A stretch of DNA of 64,000 nt from Granulicella sapmiensis (GCA_026225395.1 JAMFSR010000043.1:1-64000); one strand, 5' to 3'; shown: positions 24,937 through 34,713, counted from the first letter of the stretch. The notes: generated by a model not told the origin, from the letters alone. A program made the numbers and translations.

Positions 24937-25085
24937 TCGGGCGGTCACCTGTATTACGAGTTCTTCAAAGCTGGACTGGCTATGTCAGTGTCCTGTTGCG
25001 CGCTGGCTGAAAGCTGCCGACTGGTACGGAAGGCTCGTATTGCGCGCGACCTAATTCGCATCGATTGATGCACATGGGGTAGAGT

Positions 25086-28000
25086 ATGCGTTTCGTCGGC
25101 CAGAAGGTCACACTGAAAATGCTCGCGTTTGAATTGGGATTGCTCCTGCTGGTTGCGGGGTTTTTCTCGACAGCGGATGGCCAGACGGCGCCCTACGTCC
25201 TCCCTTATACGATGAGCACCTATGCAGGGCCGGTGACGAGCTCCACCATCGGGGCGAACTGCGGGAGCTACATTGCGGCCGGAGCGACGCTGACGACGGT
25301 GAACTATGTGGCGCTCGATACGGTTGGCGATGGATGCAAAGCACCAAACTTTAGCATCGGTTCGGACCCGCATGATATTCGCGTGGACGCGCGAGGAAAT
25401 ATTTACTGGGCGGATAACTCATCCAAGGACATCATTCACAAGATCGATGGGGAAACCGGTCTTGAAACGGTTTATATCGGCAGCGTTGCGCAATCGAGCG
25501 TGTGTGGCTCGGGCGATAAGTTTGGCGGCGATGGATGCGTCGCTACGGATGGTGCGGCTAACAGCTCGTCGACCACCCACTACACGGCGGGACTGAAGAC
25601 GAACCGCGGCATTGGCGTGGCTCCGAACGGAGATTTTTTTCTCTCCAGCTACAGCAACAGTATTGTCAGCAAGGTTCCGGTAACGCCGGGGACGGCATCA
25701 CCCGCGGCTGCTACCGGCGTCATGATCGCCGTGGCTGGAGACGGCACGAGCGGATACTACGACAGCGCCCAAAGCACGAGCCTGGTAAGCACTCCTCGCG
25801 GCGTCGGCGTAGACCCCAATACGGGCGTTGTGTATATCGCGGATACGGGCAATGACATGATTCGCAAGTCCACACTTGTGAATGGAGTCTGGACGGTGAG
25901 TGATGTCACCGCACAGGGCGGCGCCGCGGTTTCGGGTTCTGCCGGTTGCAGCGTAGCCCCTTACTCCAAAAATATTTCGAATGGCCCCGCGAGCAGCGCC
26001 ATGGTTTGCGCTCCAGAAGATGTGCAGGTGGATCTGAATGGGAACGTCTTCATCGCAGATGCCGGCAACAACGTTGTTCGCGCCATCTATAACGGCACGG
26101 GCACACTCCCCGGCATCACGAGTCCCCAAAAAGGCTATATCTATCTGATCGCGGGTTACAACGCACTGAACACAGCGGTGACTGCGAACACCTATCCCAC
26201 GGATGGCACAACGCCTACTTTTCCGGCGACAACCATCACGATGAACATCCGCAAGATTTCGCTCGATGCTCTTGGCAACTTGTATATCGCGGATGCAAGC
26301 AGCACGGCCAACTCTGTCTGGTTTGTGGATCACGCGACGGGCAACGTCCGCATTCTTGCGGGAAGCTATGGGCTGACCGCTCCCGCCAGTGGGGCTACTG
26401 CCGCTACCAGGACCTGCACTACTCCTTACGTGCAGACCGATGTTGTTGGCGATGGATGTCCGGGCCCGGACGCTGGAATTTTCTACTCCTCCAACTCCAA
26501 TCCGGCGGCTTCACCGGATTTCCAGGGCAATTTGTACATCTCGGACGCTGAGGGCACAAGCCAGGCGGGTCTTTCCCGCATTCGCAAGCTGCTTTCAGGG
26601 TTGAATTTCCCGGCCACTAACCTGGGATCGACTTCCATCCAGCAGACGATCTTTATCCACTTTGCCCCCAACGACACTCCGGCTGCTTCTACTCCGTTCG
26701 TTACGTCTAACCCTGATTTCACCATTGGGGCGCCAAAGTGCCCGGCTGCGAATACCGATACCACTTCCGATTGTTATGTTCCGGTGACGTTCAGGCCATC
26801 GGTTCCCGGAAATGACACGGCGACGCTGACGATCAAGTCCGCCATGGGCGGCGTCAACACGTACCTGCTGACAGGCACTGGAACAGCGCCGGCGATCGCT
26901 ATCGATCCAGGCAGCGCTGCGGTTCTGACGGCGACGACGGGTACCAAGAATCCTCAGGGGATTTCGCTCGACGGCGTAGGCAATGCTTATATCGCGGACA
27001 CCGGCAACAACCGCGTGCTTTTTTACAACGTCGGTACGGGAACGACGACGATCTTTGCCGGTACGGGTGCTTCCGGCTATAGCGGTGATAATGGCCTGGC
27101 GACCGCGGCGTTTTTGAATGGACCGAAGGCTGTGACGATCTCGATCGACGGCAGCGTCTATATTGCGGACTCCGGCAATAATGTGATTCGCAAGGTGAAT
27201 GGTGCGGGCGTCATTACGACCTATGCTGGTGGTGCGACAGCGGTTTGCTCGCAGGCTGTCAACACGCGGGGCGACAGTTGCCCCGGAACGCAGGCCACGT
27301 TCTCTAACCCTTCGGGGATCGTGGCCGACAATCTTGGGCAGATCTATGTTTCGGACACAGGGAATAACGTAATTCGGCAGATCAACGACCTGGGCTGGGT
27401 GTCGACGTTGGCGGGTGGCGGGACGGCTTGCGCGGCGTATACGTACGGTACTGTGGCGGTCACCCCGAGCACTTTTGGCGATGGCTGCTCTGCGCTCGCC
27501 ACGACCTTCAATGCGCCGACGGGTCTCGCGTTCGACCCCAAGGGTCCGTTCTTGATTGTTGCCGACACGGGAGACAACGAGGTTCGCAAGATCTCGCTAG
27601 GCAACCAGTTTGGCTATTCAGGGACCGGAACGTCGACTACGGCGGGTACTATCCTGCTCAATGAGGTCGTCCTGGTCGCTGGAGATGATGGACAGGCAGG
27701 ATCTTCGATTGGAGCAAACAATGCCGCGATAGCGACCCAACTCAATGCTCCGACCGCGGTTGCGGTCGATGCGGCTGAAAATATTTATGTGGCTGACGCA
27801 CAGAATGCTGCGATCCGTTTCGTGAATTCAACGGCATCCGTTCCTGTTGCCTCCGGGAAGGTTACGCTGGCATCCGGCGTTATCTCGACCGTCGCGGGTA
27901 TCAACGGAGCGCCCGGAACAGGCACCGTTCCCGGGCCAGCGATCAGTGCCCAGTTGAATGCCCCGATGGGTGTGGCCGTTACTCCGAATGGCACTCTGTA

Positions 28001-29729
28001 TATCGCCGACACCGGAAACAACCGCATCCTGACCGACGTTCGATCGCAGGTGACGTTCAACTTCGGGCGTGTCAATCTTGGAAGCAGCAGCTCAGCGCAG
28101 GTCTTTACTGAATCGAATATCGGTACTTCCGTTACTGCGCTGTCGGCAGGCCCAAGCACGGCGTTTTATACGGCTTCGGGTGGAACGGGTGCGGCGGTGT
28201 TCACGTTGACCTCCCCGTCGAGTGGTGGTTGCACCAACGGCGAGTCACTGGCGCCGGGAGCCAGCTGCACATTGCAGGGTCAGTTCACTCCGACCACGAT
28301 AGGGAACTATACCGAGTCGTATACCGAAACGGCGGTGACTTCAACCGGCCCGACACCGAGCATCACGCTTGTTGGTGTAGGAGCCGTGCTCACGTCTACC
28401 ACCAGCACTGTAACGCAGACCTTGCCCGCGACCGGGAACTCGCAGTATGGCGGATCGGTCACTCTCAGCGCAACTGTTACGGCAGCCTGCAATACCGCAG
28501 CTCCAAGCTGCCATCCGACGGGCACGGTCCGCATCGTTGTGGACGGCACTGCCGGCTCACCGATTACCTTGAGCAGCACGGCAACGGGATCGCAAACGAT
28601 CGGCGGCCTTGCAGTTGGTCCGCACACGATTTCCTGCCAGTACAGCGGCGATAATTTCTACGCTGCCAGCAACTGCGCAAATGTGACGATTACAGTTGCG
28701 CAGGCTTCGACAACGTCGTTGCTTGCGAGCTCTCAGAACAACCAGCCGCAGACCACGCCGGTGACCTTCACGGCAACCGTTCTGTCGAACACGTCCGGCA
28801 TTCCGACGGGCACAGTCACCTTCTATGCCAACGGAACGGCGATTGGCACTGCGTCTCTTGGGGGCGTTACAGCCGCTACGGCCAGTCTGACGCTATCGCA
28901 GGCTTTGGATCTAAACGGCTACGTTACCAGTGATACGACTCTGCCTCCCGGGACCTACGCGATGACCTGCACCTACGACGGGGCAGCAAACTTCGCGGTA
29001 TCCAAATGCCCGGCGACGAGCTTCACGGTGACACCACAAGTAGTTGCCTTCACGCTGACGGCAATCGCATGCCCCGCTGCCGATCTCTATCTTCCTGGCA
29101 CAAGCATTGCGGGCAAAACCGCAAGTTGCAGCTCAGGATCGGAGTATTTTCCCACTGCTGCCGGCGCCGTTCCGACGGTGGCGACTGCTCAAGGCTCTAC
29201 GGCGGACGCGACGATCTTCATCCAGGCTTCGAACACCGTATCCGGCGCCCTGACATTCTCCTGCTCCGGCCTGCCGGCGGCATCGACCTGCACGTTCTCG
29301 CCTACGTCGATCACCTTCGTTCCATCTGCGGCTTTTGCGAACCCGGTTTATACCGACGTCACTTTCTGGACCGACCTGCAGCCCGGGTTTATTACCTCGG
29401 AGGTTCATGCGCCCTCGATAGGGAACGGGAAGACCAGTCGCGTTTATGCCGCAATGTTCGGTTGGCCGATGACGTTGATAGGCCTCGCAGCTCTGGTTGG
29501 GTTCCGCCGCAAACAGGTACGGCGCGGTATCGCACTGCTTGGCTTGCTTCTGGTGATGCTCGGATCATCGCTGGTGATGACGGGCTGCGCCGGACCTGGA
29601 GCTTATCAGCCAGTGTTGACGCCAGCAGGAACTTATCCGATCACGATCACAGTCAAGGGCGCCGGTGTAACCCAGAGCACTGTGGTCAATTTCATCGTGG
29701 CAGCACCCGGTATTACCGGCCAGGAGTAA
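25086..29729 (+). CDS. Large secreted NHL-repeat / Ig-like protein
   Basis: This 1547-residue exported protein has an N-terminal signal (hydrophobic ELGLLLLVAGFFSTADG). About eleven NHL-type propeller repeats follow, with the core G-x-[VIL]-N-[IL]-Y-[IV]-AD-x-GNN-x-[IV]-R, split into two blocks by an Ash/choice-of-anchor-like domain (NLGSTSIQQTIFIHF ... LLTGTGTAPAI). A second anchor-type domain and two Ig-like (Big_3-type) domains come next. The C terminus is the module shared with the 11182 protein: LTFSCSGLPAAS, a hydrophobic segment, FRRKQVRR, a second hydrophobic segment, MTGC and a 47-residue tail. Its role is unknown; a surface protein is inferred. The next gene, an outer-membrane barrel, starts 9 bases later. 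Confidence 0.83.
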   Translation: MRFVGQKVTLKMLAFELGLLLLVAGFFSTADGQTAPYVLPYTMSTYAGPVTSSTIGANCGSYIAAGATLTTVNYVALDTVGDGCKAPNFSIGSDPHDIRVDARGNIYWADNSSKDIIHKIDGETGLETVYIGSVAQSSVCGSGDKFGGDGCVATDGAANSSSTTHYTAGLKTNRGIGVAPNGDFFLSSYSNSIVSKVPVTPGTASPAAATGVMIAVAGDGTSGYYDSAQSTSLVSTPRGVGVDPNTGVVYIADTGNDMIRKSTLVNGVWTVSDVTAQGGAAVSGSAGCSVAPYSKNISNGPASSAMVCAPEDVQVDLNGNVFIADAGNNVVRAIYNGTGTLPGITSPQKGYIYLIAGYNALNTAVTANTYPTDGTTPTFPATTITMNIRKISLDALGNLYIADASSTANSVWFVDHATGNVRILAGSYGLTAPASGATAATRTCTTPYVQTDVVGDGCPGPDAGIFYSSNSNPAASPDFQGNLYISDAEGTSQAGLSRIRKLLSGLNFPATNLGSTSIQQTIFIHFAPNDTPAASTPFVTSNPDFTIGAPKCPAANTDTTSDCYVPVTFRPSVPGNDTATLTIKSAMGGVNTYLLTGTGTAPAIAIDPGSAAVLTATTGTKNPQGISLDGVGNAYIADTGNNRVLFYNVGTGTTTIFAGTGASGYSGDNGLATAAFLNGPKAVTISIDGSVYIADSGNNVIRKVNGAGVITTYAGGATAVCSQAVNTRGDSCPGTQATFSNPSGIVADNLGQIYVSDTGNNVIRQINDLGWVSTLAGGGTACAAYTYGTVAVTPSTFGDGCSALATTFNAPTGLAFDPKGPFLIVADTGDNEVRKISLGNQFGYSGTGTSTTAGTILLNEVVLVAGDDGQAGSSIGANNAAIATQLNAPTAVAVDAAENIYVADAQNAAIRFVNSTASVPVASGKVTLASGVISTVAGINGAPGTGTVPGPAISAQLNAPMGVAVTPNGTLYIADTGNNRILTDVRSQVTFNFGRVNLGSSSSAQVFTESNIGTSVTALSAGPSTAFYTASGGTGAAVFTLTSPSSGGCTNGESLAPGASCTLQGQFTPTTIGNYTESYTETAVTSTGPTPSITLVGVGAVLTSTTSTVTQTLPATGNSQYGGSVTLSATVTAACNTAAPSCHPTGTVRIVVDGTAGSPITLSSTATGSQTIGGLAVGPHTISCQYSGDNFYAASNCANVTITVAQASTTSLLASSQNNQPQTTPVTFTATVLSNTSGIPTGTVTFYANGTAIGTASLGGVTAATASLTLSQALDLNGYVTSDTTLPPGTYAMTCTYDGAANFAVSKCPATSFTVTPQVVAFTLTAIACPAADLYLPGTSIAGKTASCSSGSEYFPTAAGAVPTVATAQGSTADATIFIQASNTVSGALTFSCSGLPAASTCTFSPTSITFVPSAAFANPVYTDVTFWTDLQPGFITSEVHAPSIGNGKTSRVYAAMFGWPMTLIGLAALVGFRRKQVRRGIALLGLLLVMLGSSLVMTGCAGPGAYQPVLTPAGTYPITITVKGAGVTQSTVVNFIVAAPGITGQE

Positions 29730-29738
29730 GCAGGGGCA

Positions 29739-30296
29739 ATGAAAGGATCATCTGTGGGTGAGAATCGTTTTCTGCAGGTCGGTAGGCTTGGATGGATCGC
29801 CGCTGCGCTCTTAGCGATCGTGGCAGCGCCAAAAGCGTCGCATGCGCAGGCTGCGTTGTATGGGGAGTTCAGTGTGAGCGACCTGCACAATTTGTCCACT
29901 ACTGACCTTCTCTACGGTGCGACGACGGGCGTTCTTCTCGACGGGCCGACGTTTCATCACATACTGCTGACCGGCGATCTTCAAGGACGGTTCGTTCGCA
30001 AGAGTGGCGAGAGCCTCAACGGCATTACGGTTGGCCCCAGAGTTTCCTTGCATCTCAAGCACGGATTCGTTCCTTACGCCGAGTTCATGGTCGGGTTCGC
30101 GCGATATAACGATCCCACGAACTTCGGCGCAACGACCGATTCGACGTTTCAAGCAAATGCCGGTCTGGGGAAGCAGCTTACGCCACATTTTGACATCGTG
30201 GCTGATTACAGCTATTCGCAATATTACGCACTGGGTGGCGAGTTCAATCCGAAGACCTTCAGCATCGGCACGATCTTTCACTTCGCCAAGCGTTAG
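29739..30296 (+). CDS. Small outer-membrane beta-barrel protein
   Basis: The 185-residue precursor has a signal peptide (IAAALLAIVAAPKASHAQA) and about 145 residues of alternating strands (LYGEFSVSDL, FVPYAEFMVGFARY, FDIVADYSYSQYY), ending in FSIGTIFHFAKR. This fits an eight-stranded OmpW/OmpA-like barrel. It is tightly coupled (9 bases) to the giant NHL/Ig gene, copying the order seen at 11182/18483. The final TAG overlaps the stop of the converging VWA gene. Confidence 0.75.
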   Translation: MKGSSVGENRFLQVGRLGWIAAALLAIVAAPKASHAQAALYGEFSVSDLHNLSTTDLLYGATTGVLLDGPTFHHILLTGDLQGRFVRKSGESLNGITVGPRVSLHLKHGFVPYAEFMVGFARYNDPTNFGATTDSTFQANAGLGKQLTPHFDIVADYSYSQYYALGGEFNPKTFSIGTIFHFAKR

Positions 30297-31849
30297 GGGT
30301 TCTTGAGGTCGAACGTCCCCATATGCCCATCCAGCGCATCGCGAACGACGAACCGTAGCCGCACAACATTCGGTGGCAACGTCACCGGTAGTGAAAATGT
30401 GGCACCTTCGTTGGCTTTGCCGCGGGTGAAGGTCTGCTCCCTGGCTACATGGCCGACGATCTTTCCCTTGGCGTCATACCAGGCGGCTGCGACGGTGGCT
30501 TCCGCGTGTTGTTCTCCGTTGGCGTCGGGCTCGCTCCAGGCCACACCGCTTTCCTGGACGTGGAGAGAGTACACATCGGTTCCGGTCTTCGTAGCCTTTA
30601 CGTCAAGCCCGTTGTACGAGATGGTGGTCGTGAGCGCAGCCGAAAGGTCTAGCTGCAAATTCGCTTTCACTTGCTTGCTGGACATCTGCTTATCGAGCAC
30701 AGGATTCATGTCCGCAGCGCTCGCCGGATAGTAGCCGACGCGTGTGGTGGCATGGAGGCTCGGATCCTTCATGATGATTCGGATATTGCGGAACTTCACG
30801 GAGTCGTCGGACTTATTGGTGGGCGAGTAGGACATCGTGTAGTACTCCTGTCCATTGTCGATGCCTTCACCAATAATGTTATTCAAATCATTGCGGCCCT
30901 GATAGGCGATACCGCCAGTTGCCGGGGCGAAGTTCGAGAACGAGACCGATCCTTGACCAAAAGGATCCGGTCCAGCTTCGTCGCCTGCCTGGTTCAGGTC
31001 GTCCGGTGTGTCCGCTTCCACGGTTGCAGTTGAGTCCGCGGTGGGGTTAATGGTGTACATGGTGATGCGCGCAGCCAGCAGGCGATCTGTACAGCGGCGA
31101 ATAGCTGCCTCGATGGCCGCGGACTCGTCGTTCGGAAGGCCGATTAGGTTCGCTGAAGGAAAACCGTTGCCAACCCAGATCAGGTTTTTACGGCCTGGGG
31201 TTCCTGTGGTGGCTTGCGCAATCTGCTGCAGGGCCGCGAGGTTTTGGGCCATGCGCTCTACTGCACCGGGGCCGGAGTTATGGCTTCCTTCCATGCGCCA
31301 GGGAAACTCCGGCATGTGCTTCTTTACGACTTCGATCAAGGCATCGCGGTCCTGGGTGTAATCATGCACCTGCTGGAACGTAGTATTGCTGGCGATCATC
31401 AGCACGGTAGGCTCTTTCAATACCGGTGGCTGCGACTGCAGGTACTTGACCATCATTTGACGAGAAAAGCTCATATCCTCGAACTTTGAGTTCAACTCGT
31501 CGAGAACCAGAAGCGTGACCGGAGCATCCCCGATCGACTTCAGATCGGCAGCGGAGTTGACGACCGGCTTGTCGCTGACCGGCATCCGGTGTTTGGAAGG
31601 AGCTTCAAAGCTGCGAATCGTCTGTGGTGTGCCATCTTCGGAGATGCTGAAGTCGGCGGGCGTCAGATCTTCACGGTGGACCAGCTTGCCCTTCTTGTCG
31701 GTGACGACGACATCCAGCACCACGATGCGGGCGGTCACGGAAAACGTGGTGGGCGTGTCAGCGCCTGCCTGGGCAGCGGCCGGATAAGGTAAGCCAAAAG
31801 AGGCAAGGAAAGCGGCTGCTAAGGCTATGCGGGACGGAAGATTCGGCAT
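30293..31849 (-). CDS. VWA domain protein (VWFA-related acidobacterial type)
   Basis: The predicted 518-residue exported protein matches the acidobacterial VWFA-related family: signal peptide (RIALAAAFLASFGLPYPAAA), a strand-rich start VVLDVVVTDKKGKLV..LTPADFSISEDG, then a von Willebrand A-like domain with LLVLDELNSKF in the metal-site position. The usual DxSxS is replaced by DELNS, as is common in this family. The start is ATG 31849, with AAAGGA before it; the longer frame to 31927 lacks a site. The function of the family is unknown; adhesion or protein binding in the periplasm is possible. Confidence 0.85.
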   Translation of the reverse strand: MPNLPSRIALAAAFLASFGLPYPAAAQAGADTPTTFSVTARIVVLDVVVTDKKGKLVHREDLTPADFSISEDGTPQTIRSFEAPSKHRMPVSDKPVVNSAADLKSIGDAPVTLLVLDELNSKFEDMSFSRQMMVKYLQSQPPVLKEPTVLMIASNTTFQQVHDYTQDRDALIEVVKKHMPEFPWRMEGSHNSGPGAVERMAQNLAALQQIAQATTGTPGRKNLIWVGNGFPSANLIGLPNDESAAIEAAIRRCTDRLLAARITMYTINPTADSTATVEADTPDDLNQAGDEAGPDPFGQGSVSFSNFAPATGGIAYQGRNDLNNIIGEGIDNGQEYYTMSYSPTNKSDDSVKFRNIRIIMKDPSLHATTRVGYYPASAADMNPVLDKQMSSKQVKANLQLDLSAALTTTISYNGLDVKATKTGTDVYSLHVQESGVAWSEPDANGEQHAEATVAAAWYDAKGKIVGHVAREQTFTRGKANEGATFSLPVTLPPNVVRLRFVVRDALDGHMGTFDLKNP

Positions 31850-32015
31850 CCAGTTCCTTTGTGGGTTCAATTGGCGGCTGCTTCTGTGTAGACGTAAACT
31901 CATGATGATTTGTTGCGGTGTGTACATGGATTGCCAGCCGAGTTTGCGGTGTTGTGTTGAGCTAAGATAGCTACTCTACTTGCGTAGTTGAGTTACCCAC
32001 TGAATCGAGGAATGA

Positions 32016-32852
32016 GTGATTGCTTCCAGTGTCGTAAGAACTTTGTTTGCAACCGGCATGATGTTGTTGCAGCCGGCGTTTCCCTTATCGAATGCGCCGC
32101 GCAAAGTACCACTGGTGTGCTCGCATCGCGGGCGGCTGAACGCGGGCGATATGGAGAACAGCATCAGCGTGATTCGCCACACATTTGGGACAGGCATACC
32201 GATGGTGGAGTTCGATCTTGTAGACAGCAAGGATGGTCATACATTCCTCGTTCACGACCGCACGCTGGACCGGACGACCGACGGGAAGGGCGCGCCTGGC
32301 AGCTATACCGACGCCGAATTGAGCAAGGTGATGCAGCTTGATCCTGTCTCTCGAAAGCCGGTCGAGCCGGTGTCGAGATTCGACCAACTGCTTACGTTCG
32401 CGCACGGAAATGACCTTGCGCTCATGGTGGATATCAAGAGCGTTTCTCCGGCCGAAGCGGTCGCTCAGTTGCGCGCCAGGGGGGTGCTTGGCCATGCCGT
32501 TTTGCTGACGTTCGATGACGCCACAACGGAGGCGGCGTTGAAGGCCGATCCCGGAGTAGTGGTTTCGGCGCTGGTGAAGTCGGATGCGGACGTCGACCGT
32601 ACCGTGGCGAAGGCCGCAGGTCACCCTCTGGCGCTTTATGTGCCGCAGAATGGCGCGGAAGAGCTGTTCCAGTATGCCCGCAAGAGCGGTAAAGCTGTGA
32701 TTACAGACGCGATGGGCGACCTGGACGGTAAGGCTGAGAAGGATAGCGGCAAGTCGTATGTCACTTTCCTGAAAACACATCCGGTGGACATTCTGGTGAC
32801 CGATCATGCCCAGATGGTTACTTCGGCACTCTCTGGTCATCCGGTTGAGTAG
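32016..32852 (+). CDS. Glycerophosphodiester phosphodiesterase
   Basis: This 278-residue secreted or periplasmic enzyme of the GDPD family hydrolyses glycerophosphodiesters to glycerol-3-phosphate and an alcohol. The key residues are present: His37-Arg38, Glu47-Asn48, Glu65-x-Asp67 and His80. The N terminus (SSVVRTLFATGMMLLQPAFP) is a weak signal peptide. The start is GTG 32016, preceded by GAGG at 5 bases. It is a lone gene divergent from the VWA gene. Confidence 0.88.
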   Translation: MIASSVVRTLFATGMMLLQPAFPLSNAPRKVPLVCSHRGRLNAGDMENSISVIRHTFGTGIPMVEFDLVDSKDGHTFLVHDRTLDRTTDGKGAPGSYTDAELSKVMQLDPVSRKPVEPVSRFDQLLTFAHGNDLALMVDIKSVSPAEAVAQLRARGVLGHAVLLTFDDATTEAALKADPGVVVSALVKSDADVDRTVAKAAGHPLALYVPQNGAEELFQYARKSGKAVITDAMGDLDGKAEKDSGKSYVTFLKTHPVDILVTDHAQMVTSALSGHPVE

Positions 32853-32953
32853 ATAGTTTTACTCAACTGAAGCCATATGCCGACGGGAACATCTTATGGG
32901 TTATCAACGTAACATGGCACACCGGCTACTGACCGAAGTGGGAGAATAGAACG

Positions 32954-34642
32954 ATGATCACTGCTGAAGAACTGCGGCAAGTTCAGATTTTTGAGTGTCT
33001 TGAGGAACCGGAGCGCCAAAGATTGGCGCAGAAGGCTGCCGACGTGCGCCTCTCTCCGGGGGACTGGCTGATCCGGGAAGGCGAGACTTCGTCGTTTTAC
33101 GTGATCCTTGAGGGCCGGCTTGGTTTGTCCAAGGACATCCTGGGCAGGGTGCAGGAGTTTACACAATATGAGTACAAGGGCGGCGACTTCTTTGGGGAGG
33201 TTCCGATCCTGCTTGGCACGCCTTCGTTGGTGTCTCTGAAGGCGATCACGGACTGCCGGATTGCACGCTTTGACCGCCAACAGTTCCAGGCGCTGATTCG
33301 GGACTCCGAGAAGTGCAGCGCGATGATCATGCAGAAGATGAACGAGCGCTTGGGACGCGTGCAGCAGTTTGCCGCGGAAACGCCGCCTTCGCGGGTGTTG
33401 ATCGTGGGCTCGCAGTACGACCTGGATTGTCGTGACATTCGGACGTTCCTCTCGATGAACCGAATTCCCTACGAGTGGCTGGATCGCGATAACGAGTTCG
33501 ACCGGATCCCTACATGCATGCCGGCGAATCTTCAAGGACCGGCGGTAGTGGTGGACCGTGCGTTCTGGGTTCCGCAGCCGCCCACGGTGCGTAAAGTAGC
33601 GGAAGCCCTGGGCTTACGCACCATGCCGACGAAACAGCACTACGATGTCGTGGTGATCGGTGGTGGCCCTGCTGGTCTGGCTGCGGCTGTTTATGGTGCG
33701 AGCGAAGGCCTTTGCGTACTGCTGGTGGAGCGGAACGCCGCCGGCGGGCAGGCAGGCACATCGTCGCGAATTGAGAATTACCTCGGATTCCCGAACGGCA
33801 TCTCCGGCGATGAACTTACAGAGCGTGCTGTGCGGCAGGCAGGACAGTTTGGCGCGGAGATGGTCCTGACGCGCGAGGTTGGGAACATCGAGTCGATGAG
33901 CATGCCGGATGGCGGTCCAGGATACTGCGTGGAGCTCGACGGCGGTGACCGTGTGACATCGAAAACGGTGATCCTGGCTACGGGCGTTGATTGGCGCAGG
34001 CTTGAGGCTAACGGTGTCGACCGTTTGATCGGACGAGGCGTGTTGTATGGAGCTGCCAGGACGGAGTCGCCGACGGTGATCGGCAAAGACGTGTTCATCG
34101 TTGGAGGCGGGAACTCGGCTGGACAGGCAGCGATGTTCTTCTCCAGCTATGCGAGGTCGGTGACGATCGTTGTGCGCGGTGCCGGATTGGAACTGAGCAT
34201 GTCGCAGTATCTGATCGGACAGATCGCCGGGAAGAGGAACATCACGATCGAGCCGTTTACGCAGGTGGTTTCTGTGAATGGTGAAGATCATCTGGAGTCG
34301 ATTTGCACCACGACCAGCGGTGAAGCGCCGCGAACGCGGAAGGCTGATGCTTTGTTTGTGCTGATCGGCGCCGATGCCAGCACGGATTGGCTGCCCGCCA
34401 CCCTGCAGCGCGATGAGCGCGGTTACGTCTGCACAGGGCGCGATGTTTCGGACCTACCTTCGTGGGATGGCAAGCGAACGCCGTTCCTGCTGGAGACGAA
34501 CCTGCCCGGCTTCTTCTGCGCCGGTGATGTGCGGCATGATTCGATCAAGCGCGTTTCCAGCGGCGTGGGTGAAGGAAGCATGGCCATCGCGTTCGTGCAT
34601 CAGTATCTCGCGTTGGATTCGCCCAGATTGCGGGCGAACTAG
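32954..34642 (+). CDS. cNMP-binding / thioredoxin-reductase-like flavoprotein
   Basis: The 562-residue fusion has three parts: an N-terminal cyclic-nucleotide-binding domain (about 10-125; GDWLIREGE, GDFFGEVPILLG), a thioredoxin/glutaredoxin-like module (about 145-210; RVLIVGSQYDLDCRDI), and an FAD/NAD(P) oxidoreductase with the thioredoxin-reductase fold (GGGPAG near 236, GGGNSAGQAA for NADPH, and the C-terminal FCAGDV for FAD). The redox CxxC of true thioredoxin reductases is absent: the position reads YGAA (365-368). It therefore cannot work as a classical thioredoxin reductase; oxidase or nucleotide-regulated reductase activity is possible. A strong terminator follows. Confidence 0.88.
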   Translation: MITAEELRQVQIFECLEEPERQRLAQKAADVRLSPGDWLIREGETSSFYVILEGRLGLSKDILGRVQEFTQYEYKGGDFFGEVPILLGTPSLVSLKAITDCRIARFDRQQFQALIRDSEKCSAMIMQKMNERLGRVQQFAAETPPSRVLIVGSQYDLDCRDIRTFLSMNRIPYEWLDRDNEFDRIPTCMPANLQGPAVVVDRAFWVPQPPTVRKVAEALGLRTMPTKQHYDVVVIGGGPAGLAAAVYGASEGLCVLLVERNAAGGQAGTSSRIENYLGFPNGISGDELTERAVRQAGQFGAEMVLTREVGNIESMSMPDGGPGYCVELDGGDRVTSKTVILATGVDWRRLEANGVDRLIGRGVLYGAARTESPTVIGKDVFIVGGGNSAGQAAMFFSSYARSVTIVVRGAGLELSMSQYLIGQIAGKRNITIEPFTQVVSVNGEDHLESICTTTSGEAPRTRKADALFVLIGADASTDWLPATLQRDERGYVCTGRDVSDLPSWDGKRTPFLLETNLPGFFCAGDVRHDSIKRVSSGVGEGSMAIAFVHQYLALDSPRLRAN

Positions 34643-34664
34643 GTAGCGATCTGGACATCAAAAC

Positions 34665-34695
34665 GACTCCAGCCAAATGGTGGGAGTCTTTTTTT
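34665..34695 (+). terminator. Rho-independent terminator
   Basis: The stem GACTCC (34665-34670) / GGAGTC (34683-34688) is followed by seven T. The AAAA before the stem may let it act also for the converging NAD(P)-binding gene. Confidence 0.85.
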
Positions 34696-34713
34696 GTCCG
34701 GTTGCTGATCGCG

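Larger units (their letters stand above)
24717..25085. promoter_or_regulatory. Divergent promoter region
   Basis: These 369 bases separate the divergent receptor and NHL-protein genes. They contain one candidate promoter for each direction (24786-24815 minus, 24907-24936 plus) and leaders of roughly 60 and 140 bases. No gene or RNA motif was recognised. Confidence 0.6.
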
